Below, one piece after another: positions 32,925-40,593 of a stretch of 64,000 nucleotides of DNA (position 1 is the stretch's first letter; every line of letters begins with the position of its first letter). The translations under genes were made by a program, and so were the position numbers. The notes beneath the pieces were generated by a model that worked only from the letters and a program-made list of their open reading frames with translations, did not search any database and had not been told where the DNA came from. Origin of the DNA: Streptomyces blattellae (lineage in GTDB: Bacteria > Actinomycetota > Actinomycetes > Streptomycetales > Streptomycetaceae); NCBI RefSeq assembly GCF_009709555.1, contig NZ_WJBG01000213.1:1-64000 (forward strand). Direction: 5' to 3'.

Positions 32925-33713
32925 ATGACAAGCGGCAAGGGCGGTACCGGCTCCACGGAGACCAGCGGCAGCGGCGACATCGCGCGCACGCTCGAACTGC
33001 TGTGGGACACCGGCCGGCGCCCCAGCCGCGGCCCGAAGCCGGGGCTGAGCCTGGACCAGATCGTGGAGGCGGCCGTCCGGATCGCGGACACGGAGGGCCT
33101 GGAGGCGCTCTCCATGCGCCGTGTCGCCACCGAACTCGGCACCGGCGCCATGTCCCTCTACCGCTATGTCCCCGGCAAGGGCGAACTGCTCGACCTGATG
33201 CTGGACCGCGTCCAGAAGCCGTCCGAGGACCCGGCCGGCGACGGCGGCTGGCGCCCGGCGCTTCAGGCCCTGGGCCGCGCCACCCTCGCCCTCTACCGGC
33301 GCCACCCCTGGCTGCTCCAGGTCAACCAGACCCGCCCGATCCTCGGCCCGAGCGCGCTCGACGGCATGGAGAAGGTGCTCACGCTCATCCGGCCGATGGG
33401 ACTCACCGACCCCGAGCTGGTCTCGGCGATCATCACGATCGAGGGGTACGTGGTCGGCGCCGCGCGCACGCAGCTGTACCAGCAGGAGGCGGAGCGCCGG
33501 ACCGGCCTGACGGACGCGGAGTTCTGGCAGGCCCAGGTGCCCACGCTGGAAAAGGCCATGGCATCGGGCCACTACCCGGTGATGGCCTCCCTCTCCGAGG
33601 ACGCCTTCGGCCCCGACTTCGACCACTTCGAGTTCGGGCTGCAGCGGATCCTGGACGGGCTGGAGGTGCTTGTCGCGGGCCGCGCGGAGGCGGCATCAGC
33701 ACGCGGCGAGTGA
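32925..33713 (+). CDS. TetR-family regulator with TetR-type C-terminal domain
   Basis: A 262-residue protein. After a Ser/Gly-rich leader of about 40 residues comes the HTH (LSLDQIVEAAVRIADTEGLEALSMRRVATELGTGAMSLYRYVPGKGELLDLML). The C-terminal domain (GYVVGAARTQLYQQEAERRTGLTDAEFW, FEFGLQRILDGLEVLV) matches the TetR_C branch found beside drug exporters. Divergent from, and probably repressor of, the DrrAB-like exporter. Confidence 0.92.
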   Translation: MTSGKGGTGSTETSGSGDIARTLELLWDTGRRPSRGPKPGLSLDQIVEAAVRIADTEGLEALSMRRVATELGTGAMSLYRYVPGKGELLDLMLDRVQKPSEDPAGDGGWRPALQALGRATLALYRRHPWLLQVNQTRPILGPSALDGMEKVLTLIRPMGLTDPELVSAIITIEGYVVGAARTQLYQQEAERRTGLTDAEFWQAQVPTLEKAMASGHYPVMASLSEDAFGPDFDHFEFGLQRILDGLEVLVAGRAEAASARGE

Positions 33714-33757
33714 AGGCGACTGAAGAAGTACCCCTTCGCGCATACGACTACGACCGG

Positions 33758-34729
33758 CTACGACCGGCGCAGGATCCGCCTGAACCAGAGGCCCACGCCG
33801 AGCGTGACGACGACCGCGATGGCACCGACCTTCAGACCTTCGCTGTCGCCCTCACCCCCACCGCTCGCCGCCGAACCCCCGTTCCCGGAGGACGAGTCGG
33901 ACCCGTCGGGACGGTCGGGCGCGTCCCTGGCCTCCACCTCGCTGTTCACGCCCTCGCTCCCCAGCATCAGCTTCGTCCCGTCGACGCTGTAGGTGACGGA
34001 CTCCCCCTGGCCGATGGGCACGCTGATCCGCTCCTGCCGCTTGATCTTCCCGCCGTTCCAGTCGTAGGAGATCCCGCCGAAGTATCCGCGGACGGCGAGT
34101 TGCTCGCCGTCGGGTGAGAAGGCGGCGTCGGTGGCCCAGAGGTCGACGGCGGCGGTCGGCTTGAAGACGTTGGTGCCGGAGGCGGAGAGCTTGGCCGGGC
34201 CCTCGTACAGATGCCCGCCGTCCTCCTGCTTGTCGATGATGTAGACGCGCCCGGTCTTCGGATGGACGATCATCGACTCGGCGTCGCGGGAGCCGTCCGA
34301 GTACTTCACGACGTACTGCGTGGCCCGGACGGTCTGGTCGGTGAGGTTCTTGGGCTCGGGCAGCTGGTAGATCCACACATAGGACCAGGTGACCCCGTCG
34401 TTGTCGCCGATGTCGCCGACGTAGATCTGGTTGTCCGGCCCGATGGCGATGGCCTCGACGTCGCGCGGCATGCCCACACCGGTCATGGTGATCCTGGCGA
34501 CGGTCTTGCCGGTGCTGCTGTCGACGGCGTAGAGGTAGGCGCCGTCGTCCTGGTCGTTGTGCGTCCAGTAGATGCCCGGGTGCTGGCGTGAGGCGGCGAG
34601 GCCACTGGACTCGGTGATACGGGAGTCGCTGATGGTGAAGGTCTCGTCGCCGTCGGCGGCGGAGGCGGGCAGGGCGAACACACCCACGAGGAGGAGAACC
34701 CCGGCAAGGAACGCGAGCGATCGGCGCAT
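33758..34729 (-). CDS. Secreted, C-terminally anchored beta-propeller-like protein
   Basis: A 323-residue protein with a signal peptide (FLAGVLLLVGVFALPASA), a body of beta-propeller-like repeats (TESSGLAASRQHPGIYWTHNDQDDGAYLYAVD, RDVEAIAIGPDNQIYVGDIGDN, RDAESMIVHPKTGRVYIIDK), a Ser/Gly/Glu-rich linker and one C-terminal transmembrane helix (VGAIAVVVTLGVGLWF) followed by Arg residues. It would be displayed outside the membrane. Function unknown. The last codons and the stop are duplicated as a 10-bp tandem repeat (33748-33767). Confidence 0.82.
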   Translation of the reverse strand: MRRSLAFLAGVLLLVGVFALPASAADGDETFTISDSRITESSGLAASRQHPGIYWTHNDQDDGAYLYAVDSSTGKTVARITMTGVGMPRDVEAIAIGPDNQIYVGDIGDNDGVTWSYVWIYQLPEPKNLTDQTVRATQYVVKYSDGSRDAESMIVHPKTGRVYIIDKQEDGGHLYEGPAKLSASGTNVFKPTAAVDLWATDAAFSPDGEQLAVRGYFGGISYDWNGGKIKRQERISVPIGQGESVTYSVDGTKLMLGSEGVNSEVEARDAPDRPDGSDSSSGNGGSAASGGGEGDSEGLKVGAIAVVVTLGVGLWFRRILRRS

Positions 34730-34818
34730 GCCCCCAAGACTGCCATCCCGAGCCCTCGTTCACGGAGCGTGTCGGGCTTCACATCCCACGGACGCCGGTG
34801 ATCGTCCATCATGAGCGG

Positions 34819-35496
34819 ATGCTCAGGTTCATGCCCGTCGGCGATTCCATGACCATCGGAAGCGCGGGCGAACACACATGGCGTCACCGGCTGTGGCAGC
34901 ACCTGCGCGAGACGTACGGCGGCCCGTTCGCGCTGGTCGGCCCGCGCGAGACGCTGTACGACCAGGCCACGGGCACCCCCACGTCGTACGAGTACGCCGA
35001 CCCCGGATTCCCCCGCGCCCATCTCGCCGGCTGGGGCGAGGGCTGGCTGCACATGACCCCGCTGATCGGCGACGCGGTGCGGTCCTGCCGGGCGGATGTG
35101 CTGCTGGTGGCGCTGGGCCTGATCGACCTGGGCTTCTACACGAACGCCGAGCAGACCGCGGAGAACGCACGGGCCTTCGTGGCGGCGGCGAGGGCGGCGA
35201 AACCGCGGGTGCGGATGGTGGTGCTGCCGGTGATCCCCAACATACGGGCGGAGCAGGACGCGGATTTCGCAGCGCAGGTGACCCGCTTCAACGAACTGCT
35301 GGCAAAGGCGGTGGCCGACCTGGACGAGCCGCGCTCACCACTCCTCCTGGCCTCCCCGCCACTGCCGTACGACATCAACCTCGACACCTACGACGGCACG
35401 CACCCCAACGCGAGCGGCGAGCACAAGATCGCGGCGGCGTTCGCGGACGCGATCTATCAGGCGTGGGACGTGGGGGAGCCGTACCAGGACATGTGA
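34819..35496 (+). CDS. SGNH/GDSL-family hydrolase
   Basis: About 225 residues. Block I is FMPVGDSMTIG with the catalytic Ser; block V is DGTHPNASGEHKIA with the catalytic Asp and His. Block III, usually GxND, reads LGLIDLG, so the oxyanion Asn is replaced. There is no signal peptide, so the enzyme is cytoplasmic unless an upstream start is used (34798). Probable esterase or acyl hydrolase of unknown substrate. Divergent from the propeller protein. Confidence 0.82.
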   Translation: MLRFMPVGDSMTIGSAGEHTWRHRLWQHLRETYGGPFALVGPRETLYDQATGTPTSYEYADPGFPRAHLAGWGEGWLHMTPLIGDAVRSCRADVLLVALGLIDLGFYTNAEQTAENARAFVAAARAAKPRVRMVVLPVIPNIRAEQDADFAAQVTRFNELLAKAVADLDEPRSPLLLASPPLPYDINLDTYDGTHPNASGEHKIAAAFADAIYQAWDVGEPYQDM

Positions 35497-35514
35497 GGTT
35501 GCTCTCCGTGCCCT

Positions 35515-35589
35515 GGTCACCGTGCGTATCGTTGTACTGCGCGGCTGCACCTGTCCGTGGGGCAGCCGGGGAGGAGCGCCACGATGACC
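35515..35589 (+). promoter_or_regulatory. Promoter/leader of Uma2 gene 1, shared with Uma2 gene 2
   Basis: Positions 35515-35541 are identical over 27 bp to 41134-41160, and 35561-35589 (ribosome site and start codon) are identical over 29 bp to 41179-41207. The sequence between differs. Conserved blocks of this size outside the coding sequence suggest a common promoter (core CGTATCGTTGTACTGCG) and leader. Confidence 0.65.
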
Positions 35590-36177
35590 CTCGTAGACGA
35601 CAGGATCGCCATGGCCGAGGCCGACGCCAACACCAAGCGTTTGGACGAGTGGTTCGAACGCCTTGAGCGGATGCCCGTCCCCGAAGGATTCAGGGTCGAG
35701 ATCGTCGGGGGCAACGTCTACATGACGCCGCAGCGGAACACGCACTGGCAGGTCATTCGCCGGATCCTATGGGCCCTTGAGGACAGGTTCGGGAGGGAGG
35801 TCAAGGTGTTCTCGGACGTCCGCATCGACTTCCCTGGCCACGAGAACGGCTTCTGCCCTGACGTCGCCATGCTCAAGGACTCGGCGAAGATGGATGCCGC
35901 GGGCCACTGGCGTTACCAGGATGTCCAGTTCGTCGCAGAGGTCATCTCCAAGGGCACGGCCGAAAACGACTATGTCCACAAGAGGCTCGCGTACGCGGAG
36001 GCCGAGGTCCCCCTCTACGTCATCGCCGATCCCTACCAGCGCCGGTGCCACGTCTACACCAACCCCAAGAGCGGCGACTACGAGGACCCGCAGCGGGTGG
36101 ACTTCGGCACCGACATCGATCTGACCGGCACGGTGATCGACCTCGTCCTCAAGACCGACGGCTTCCCCCGGGACTGA
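35584..36177 (+). CDS. Uma2-family (DUF820) endonuclease-like protein, copy 1
   Basis: A 197-residue protein of the PD-(D/E)xK-like Uma2 family. Landmarks: VEIVGGNVYMTPQRNTHW, SDVRIDFPGHENGFCPDVAML (active-site Asp), FVAEVISKGTAENDYVHKRLAYAEAEVPLYVIADP. These proteins are very numerous in Streptomyces and have no proven function. ATG 35584 follows GGGAGGAG. A paralogue with nearly the same upstream sequence lies 5.6 kb away. Confidence 0.9.
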   Translation: MTLVDDRIAMAEADANTKRLDEWFERLERMPVPEGFRVEIVGGNVYMTPQRNTHWQVIRRILWALEDRFGREVKVFSDVRIDFPGHENGFCPDVAMLKDSAKMDAAGHWRYQDVQFVAEVISKGTAENDYVHKRLAYAEAEVPLYVIADPYQRRCHVYTNPKSGDYEDPQRVDFGTDIDLTGTVIDLVLKTDGFPRD

Positions 36178-36192
36178 TGGGATGGTGGGGGC

Positions 36193-36831
36193 ATGGCTCT
36201 CATCCACCACACCACCGTCAAGCCGACCAAACTGGAACTGCTGACCGCCTGGCTGCCGACTCGCCCGTGGTACGTCGGCGGCGCGGGTGGACCGGTGCTG
36301 ACGAAGGCCGGGGGCTTTCGGCTGGATGACCCCGAGGGCGAGGTCGGCATCGAGTTCATGGTGGCCACCGACACGTCCGGCCCGCACCCCACGCCCTACC
36401 TCGTGCCGCTCACCTACCGCGGCGCCCCGCTCGGCGGCGCCGAGCACGCCCTCGTCGGCACGATGGAGCACGGTGTGCTGGGCAGGCGCTGGGCCTACGA
36501 CGGCTGCCACGACCCGGTGCTGGTCGCCCAGTTGCTCGCCCTGGTCGAGGGCCGCGTCCAGGCCCAGGCGCAGGGCGTCAGCGACACCCCGGACCGCGAG
36601 GTCGCCCGCTCCTGCACCGGCCCCGCCCTCCCCTCCACCGCCACAGCCGCCGACGACGACCAGGACGGCACCGCGCTCCGCCTCTCCGACGGCACGTCCG
36701 TACTCCGCCTGCACCGGCGCCCGCGGCCCGGCACGGAGGCGGCGCCCGAGGGCTCGCTCGGCCACATCACCGGCGCCTGGGAGCTGCCGGACGGCACGCG
36801 AGCACGGGGTCTGTTCGCGGCGCTGCGCTGA
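36193..36831 (+). CDS. Maltokinase N-terminal-cap-like domain protein
   Basis: A 212-residue protein beginning ALIHHTTVKPTKLELLTAWLPTRPWYVG. It contains YLVPLTYRGAPLGGAEHALVGTMEHGVLGRRWAYDGCHDPVLV, which matches the cap domain found at the N-terminus of maltokinases (Pep2/Mak1) and in free-standing copies sometimes annotated as 1,4-alpha-glucan branching proteins. No kinase domain is attached, so its role is unknown. It starts 15 bp after the Uma2 gene and may be co-transcribed with it. Confidence 0.8.
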   Translation: MALIHHTTVKPTKLELLTAWLPTRPWYVGGAGGPVLTKAGGFRLDDPEGEVGIEFMVATDTSGPHPTPYLVPLTYRGAPLGGAEHALVGTMEHGVLGRRWAYDGCHDPVLVAQLLALVEGRVQAQAQGVSDTPDREVARSCTGPALPSTATAADDDQDGTALRLSDGTSVLRLHRRPRPGTEAAPEGSLGHITGAWELPDGTRARGLFAALR

Positions 36832-36837
36832 CGCCGG

Positions 36838-36933
36838 TCACGCCGCGCCCCGGACCGCCTCCCACAGCGACTCCCCCACCACGAACCGCGGGGACGCGAC
36901 GTACGCCAGAGTGCCGTCACAGCCGAGGCTGTC
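36838..36933 (-). pseudogene. C-terminal gene fragment of about 31 codons
   Basis: On the minus strand, the last 30 residues before a TGA read SLGCDGTLAYVASPRFVVGE and onward to EAVRGAA. This looks like a true protein tail, but the upstream sequence loses coding character at once and runs into a PIN-domain fragment on the other strand. I do not recognise the parent family. Confidence 0.4.
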
Positions 36934-36944
36934 CGGGAGGGGAT

Positions 36945-37083
36945 GCCGAGCGGGTCCGCGACGAGATGCGGGGCTTCGACTGGCTACCGACACCCGACGA
37001 AGCATGGGACCGTGCCGTGGAGGTCCAGTCCCCGTCGTCGACAAGGGCAACCGGAAAGCCCTGTCAGTCTCCGACCTGATCAT
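36945..37083 (+). pseudogene. PIN-domain (VapC) toxin relic, frameshifted
   Basis: The plus strand reads AERVRDEMRGFDWLPTPDEA then WDRAVEVQ, the middle of an actinobacterial PIN toxin. After a short deletion and frame change it reads VVDKGNRKALSVSDLIM, the next conserved stretch of the same family. Start, active-site N-terminus and C-terminus are missing. It abuts the 3' end of the MarR gene. Confidence 0.6.
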
Positions 37084-37606
37084 GCCCGCGCTGGACCTCC
37101 GTCGGGCAGGGCTCGGCCCGGCCCGGTTCCTCGCCGCTGACCGCGGCTTCGTATGCGAGCAGTGTGTCGACGAAGAGCTGCCGCTGATCCGGCGTCAGGG
37201 GAGCCAGTGCCTTGCGCCAGGCGGACGCGCCCGGGGCGAGCCATGAGGTGATCGCAGGTTGTTGGTCGGCCGCGATGCCGATGATCCGCCGGCGCCGATC
37301 CGCCGCGTCCTCGCGCCGCTCCAGGATTCCTTGCCGGCTCAGGTCACCCACCAGCAGGCTCACCGTCGTGGGAGCGACCTGAAGTCGAGCAGCCAGCTCG
37401 TTCACGGTCATCGGCCCGTCAAAGAGCAGGTAGGAGAGCAGGGAGAGGTGACGCGGCGCCAGCGAGAAGGACCGCAGCGCCTCGGGCACGGGGATCCTCT
37501 TGACCCGGCCCACCATCCGGGGCATGAGCAGCAGCAGCGCCCTGACGGTGTCATCGACTCCGTTCTCGTCGCCCTCGTCGGCATCGTGCGCCCTGGGTGT
37601 TGACAT
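37064..37606 (-). CDS. MarR-family regulator divergent from a tautomerase gene
   Basis: A 180-residue protein. The winged helix reads APRHLSLLSYLLFDGPMTVNELAARLQVAPTTVSLLVGDLSRQGILERREDAADRRRR, with the MarR wing motif DRRRRII. It is divergent from the tautomerase gene with about 100 bp between. A dyad in that gap (37644-37669) fits a MarR operator, so it probably represses itself and the tautomerase. Confidence 0.9.
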   Translation of the reverse strand: MSTPRAHDADEGDENGVDDTVRALLLLMPRMVGRVKRIPVPEALRSFSLAPRHLSLLSYLLFDGPMTVNELAARLQVAPTTVSLLVGDLSRQGILERREDAADRRRRIIGIAADQQPAITSWLAPGASAWRKALAPLTPDQRQLFVDTLLAYEAAVSGEEPGRAEPCPTEVQRGHDQVGD

Positions 37607-37643
37607 TACACACACCTCCCCACTTACCTTTACCTTTAAAGAT

Positions 37644-37669
37644 ATTTCGCTTTGCTTCCAAAGTGAAAT
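37644..37669. promoter_or_regulatory. MarR operator dyad in the MarR/tautomerase gap
   Basis: ATTTCGCTTTG (37644-37654) and CAAAGTGAAAT (37659-37669) are inverted repeats with one mismatch and a 4-base spacer, in a strikingly A/T-rich gap. They lie 39 bp before the tautomerase ATG. Confidence 0.7.
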
Positions 37670-37708
37670 TTCTTCATGGTACCCACCAGTGCGAACGGAG
37701 ACCCCACC

Positions 37709-38092
37709 ATGCCGCACTTCATCATGCACATCCGCGAAGAAACCCTCGACGGGGCGGTCGAACCGAAGCTGATCAGCGCCTTGACCGACGCGGTCGGCGC
37801 CGTATACGGCGAGGAGCTCCGCCGCCTGGTCAAGGTGGACCTGATCGGCATCCCGCAGCACCGCCGGGGCGTCGGCGGCGTACCCGCCGAAACCGACGCC
37901 CTGCTCGTCACCCTCAGCATGCGCGAGGCGGCTTTTCACCTTCCGGAGATCCCGGACGCTCCCGCCCGCCTGGTCGCCACCACCACCGACGCGCTGGCAG
38001 GCGTCCTTGGCGAGGGCATCCGCAAGCAGATCATCGTAACGATCGTCGGCGTCCCGGACGGTCGCACCGGAGTTGGCGGCACGGTGGCCTGA
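37709..38092 (+). CDS. Tautomerase-superfamily protein (MIF/4-oxalocrotonate tautomerase type)
   Basis: A 127-residue protein starting Met-Pro, so the catalytic N-terminal proline of the superfamily would be exposed after Met removal. It is about the length of two fused 4-OT units: VEPKLISALTDAVGAVYGEELRRLVKVDLIGIP and APARLVATTTDALAGVLGEGIRKQIIVTIVGVP look like two beta-alpha-beta repeats. It probably tautomerises or dehalogenates a small aromatic or keto acid. Likely controlled by the divergent MarR gene. Confidence 0.8.
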   Translation: MPHFIMHIREETLDGAVEPKLISALTDAVGAVYGEELRRLVKVDLIGIPQHRRGVGGVPAETDALLVTLSMREAAFHLPEIPDAPARLVATTTDALAGVLGEGIRKQIIVTIVGVPDGRTGVGGTVA

Positions 38093-38224
38093 CGCACGTG
38101 TGTGGGCAGGGACCGCCGGTGCCTGCCCACACCCCACACAGCCGTCGACAACCCGGTGAACCTGTGTGACAGCACTAAGGGCCCTGCGGAGGAGCGGCGG
38201 CCTTGGGCACGGCGGCCCGGTTGG

Positions 38225-39217
38225 TCACCAGGCGAATGCCTCCGGGGATGGCCCCGGGCCGGGGAAGATCTCGTCGAGAGCCGACAGAAGTTCCTCCGAC
38301 AGCTCCAGTTCGGCCGCTCGCAGCGCGGAGTCGAGTTGCTCGGCGGTGCGCGGGCCGATGATCGGTCCGGTCACGCCGGGCCGGGTGAGCAGCCAGGCCA
38401 GGGCGGCCTCGCCGGGTTCGAGCCCGTGCTTGTCGAGCAGGTCCTCGTAGGACTGGATCTGCGCGCGGACGGCCGGATCGGTGAGCGCGTCGGCGGTCCG
38501 GCCGCTCGCCCGGCGCCCGCCCTCGACCTCCTTCTTGATGACGCCGCCCAGTAGCCCACCGTGCAGCGGCGACCAAGGGATGACGCCGAGCCCGTAGTCC
38601 CGGGCGGCCGGGATGACCTCCATCTCGGCGCGGCGCTCGTAGAGGTTGTAGAGGCACTGCTCGCTCACGAGGCCGATGGTGCCGCCGCGGCGGGCGGCGA
38701 TCTCGTTGGCCTGGGCGATCTTGTATCCAGGGAAGTTGCTGGACCCCACGTAAAGGATCTTGCCTTGCTGGACGAGGACGTCGATAGCCTGCCAGATCTC
38801 CTCGACGGGAGTGTTCCGGTCGATGTGGTGGAACTGGTAGACGTCGATGTAGTCGGTCTGCAGTCGCTTGAGTGAGGCGTCGACGGCCCGCCGGATGTTC
38901 ACCGCCGACAGTTTGTCGTGGTTCGGCCACGCCTCGCCGTCCGCGCCCATGTTGCCGTACACCTTGGTCGCGAGGACGACCTTGTCGCGGCAGTCGCCGC
39001 GTTTGGCGAACCAGTTGCCGATGATGCTCTCCGTGCGGCCCTTGTTCTCGCCCCACCCGTACACATTGGCCGTGTCGAAGAAATTCAGCCCCGCGTCGAG
39101 CGCGGCGTCCATGATGGCGTGACTGTCGGCTTCGCCGGTCTGCGGTCCGAAGTTCATGGTTCCGAGGACGAGCCTGCTGACCTTGAGTCCCGTACGTCCG
39201 AGCTGCGTGTACTTCAT
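38225..39217 (-). CDS. Aldo/keto reductase
   Basis: A 330-residue NADPH-dependent reductase. The catalytic tetrad is visible: Asp in NFFDTANVYGWGENKGRTES, Tyr in ANVYG, Lys in VVLATKVYG, His in VYQFHHID. The cofactor region is GVIPWSPLHGGLLGG and ... GPIIGPRTAEQLDSALRAAEL. It resembles the AKR groups called potassium-channel beta-like or YghZ-like. ATG 39217 follows GGGGG. The physiological carbonyl substrate is unknown. Confidence 0.92.
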   Translation of the reverse strand: MKYTQLGRTGLKVSRLVLGTMNFGPQTGEADSHAIMDAALDAGLNFFDTANVYGWGENKGRTESIIGNWFAKRGDCRDKVVLATKVYGNMGADGEAWPNHDKLSAVNIRRAVDASLKRLQTDYIDVYQFHHIDRNTPVEEIWQAIDVLVQQGKILYVGSSNFPGYKIAQANEIAARRGGTIGLVSEQCLYNLYERRAEMEVIPAARDYGLGVIPWSPLHGGLLGGVIKKEVEGGRRASGRTADALTDPAVRAQIQSYEDLLDKHGLEPGEAALAWLLTRPGVTGPIIGPRTAEQLDSALRAAELELSEELLSALDEIFPGPGPSPEAFAW

Positions 39218-39509
39218 GAGCCCCCAGCCAACGCCTTCGAGCCCACTCAAGGCAAGAGTTCCACTCGGCACTTCATCGCCGAGATCGCGATCGCCCCGCA
39301 GTACGGCGGTGGGCGGTACCTCGTCCTTCGGCACCGCACACCGGGATGCTGGGAGAGGTTCCGGCCGCGGCAGGGGCAGTGGCGCTCGCGCTGGCACAGC
39401 TACCGGACTCCGTCGGCCCGGCGGTCGCGGGGTCCACCGGCAGGCCCGACTGACCGTGCCCTAATTCTCTCGCTCCGCTCTTCGCCTTTCCATACCCATC
39501 TGTTCCACC

Positions 39510-39640
39510 GACCGGAAACCGGTGAGACCGCGGCCCGGCGGGTCACCCAGCACCGGCCTCCACGCCTGGGTGCCGCGGAGGACCTACGGCCGGGCGACAA
39601 CCTGCGTACGGACCCCGTCCTGGTCCACAACTCCGGGTGC
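39510..39640 (+). pseudogene. HINT-domain (polymorphic toxin/Rhs-associated) relic
   Basis: In one plus frame the sequence reads PETGETAARRVTQ, then LGAAEDLRPGDNLRT, then DPVLVHNSG. These are the start, middle and end landmarks of the bacterial HINT domain carried by Rhs/polymorphic toxins (DPETGxTxARxVT; DLRPGDxLRT; TPVLVHNxG), joined with the intervening parts deleted. No toxin or Rhs core is nearby. Confidence 0.5.
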
Positions 39641-39680
39641 AGGATCCTGGTCCTCGGCGTGGGGGTACACGTCGCGGCGG

Positions 39681-39730
39681 TGCGCGGAGTGTGACAGTTT
39701 TCTAATCTAAAAGCCGTCACACTCCGCGCA
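39681..39730. terminator. Large hairpin with A/T-rich loop
   Basis: TGCGCGGAGTGTGAC (39681-39695) pairs exactly with GTCACACTCCGCGCA (39716-39730). The stem continues imperfectly through GTTTT/AAAAG around a CTAATCTA loop. It looks like a terminator with a T-run on one strand, but it could also be the end of a lost element. Confidence 0.55.
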
Positions 39731-39881
39731 GGTCGAGGCCATCCTGCCGGGCGGCGTTCCGTTCACCGGCTGCTGGATGTCGGGAGTCACGGGCGTGATG
39801 TGCGACAACAGAAGTTCGACCTCGCCGTGGCTGGCGTTCCACGGAGTGGGAGATGGCCAGCTGGCGACATATCGCGCTGCC

Positions 39882-39971
39882 CTACTGACCGAGCGCCGCC
39901 GCCAGCGCCACCACCACGAACATCAACACAAGCGCACCGGCCATGATCCGGTTCCGGGTTTTCGACTTCAC
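39882..39971 (-). CDS. 29-residue single-pass membrane peptide
   Basis: A GTG at 39971 opens a 29-codon frame ending TAG. It starts KSKTRNRIMAG (positively charged) and continues as a hydrophobic helix of Ala, Leu, Val, Met and Phe, ending ALGQ. The pattern of basic N-terminus plus one transmembrane helix is that of a small membrane protein. It ends 9 bp after (outside) the stop side of nothing else, and its start lies 9 bp beyond the end of the RNA-ligase-like gene on the same strand, so it may be translated from the same mRNA. Confidence 0.6.
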   Translation of the reverse strand: MKSKTRNRIMAGALVLMFVVVALAAALGQ

Positions 39972-39980
39972 GTGTCGAGA

Positions 39981-40553
39981 CTAACCGGCCCCTGCGAGCG
40001 GCCGGCGGGCGACCACCTCGTAGCGCGGCTGCTCACCCGGTACACCCGATTTCGGCAGGTTGCTGCGGATGAGTGCCAGTTCGTTCACCGTCCAGGTCCG
40101 GCTGGTGAACCGTTCGAGGGACTCGACATAGGGCCGTACGTCCACCGCGTCCCGGCTCCGCGCCACCGTCAGGTGGGCCTTGTACCGGCGGTGCTCCCCC
40201 ATCGGCACGCCCGCCTTCCGCGCCGCCGCCTCGGCCCGGTCCGCCAGCCGCCGCAGCGCCCCCACGTCCCCCTCCGCCCCCACCCACAGCGCCTTGCCCC
40301 GCCCGAACTGCCCCCCGCCCCGCATCGCCAGCGGGAACGGCTCACCGCGGTGCGCGGCCCGCTCCAGCCTCGCCGAGAGTTCCGGTACGAGGTCGTCGTC
40401 GACCTCCCCGTAGAACGCGAGCGTGAAGTGCCACCCGGCCCGCCCGGTCCAGCGCAGCCTGTCCGCGCCCGGCAGCTTCCGCAACTCGTCGATCTCGGCG
40501 GCGAGTTCGCGGACGACGTCGTCGGGCGGCAGCACCGCGGCGAAGAGTCTCAT
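39981..40553 (-). CDS. thpR: RNA 2',3'-cyclic phosphodiesterase (2'-5' RNA ligase-like, ThpR)
   Basis: A 190-residue 2H phosphoesterase. The two catalytic H-x-T/S motifs are present: GWHFTLAFYGEV near residue 42 and YKAHLTVARSR near residue 125. MRLFAAVLPP is the family N-terminus. It hydrolyses 2',3'-cyclic phosphates at RNA ends, or ligates in reverse. Divergent from the next GNAT gene with 40 bp between, so promoters must overlap. Confidence 0.9.
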   Translation of the reverse strand: MRLFAAVLPPDDVVRELAAEIDELRKLPGADRLRWTGRAGWHFTLAFYGEVDDDLVPELSARLERAAHRGEPFPLAMRGGGQFGRGKALWVGAEGDVGALRRLADRAEAAARKAGVPMGEHRRYKAHLTVARSRDAVDVRPYVESLERFTSRTWTVNELALIRSNLPKSGVPGEQPRYEVVARRPLAGAG

Positions 40554-40593
40554 GGTGTCCAGACTGTCACCACCGGACTGTCACCATGGGGGC

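Larger units (their letters stand above)
39218..39881. other. 664-bp gap with HINT-domain relic and a large hairpin, no intact gene
   Basis: Only decayed sequence is found here: a HINT-like fragment at 39510-39640 and the hairpin at 39681-39730, both listed separately. The stretches 39218-39500 and 39731-39881 show no gene I can support. Confidence 0.5.
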
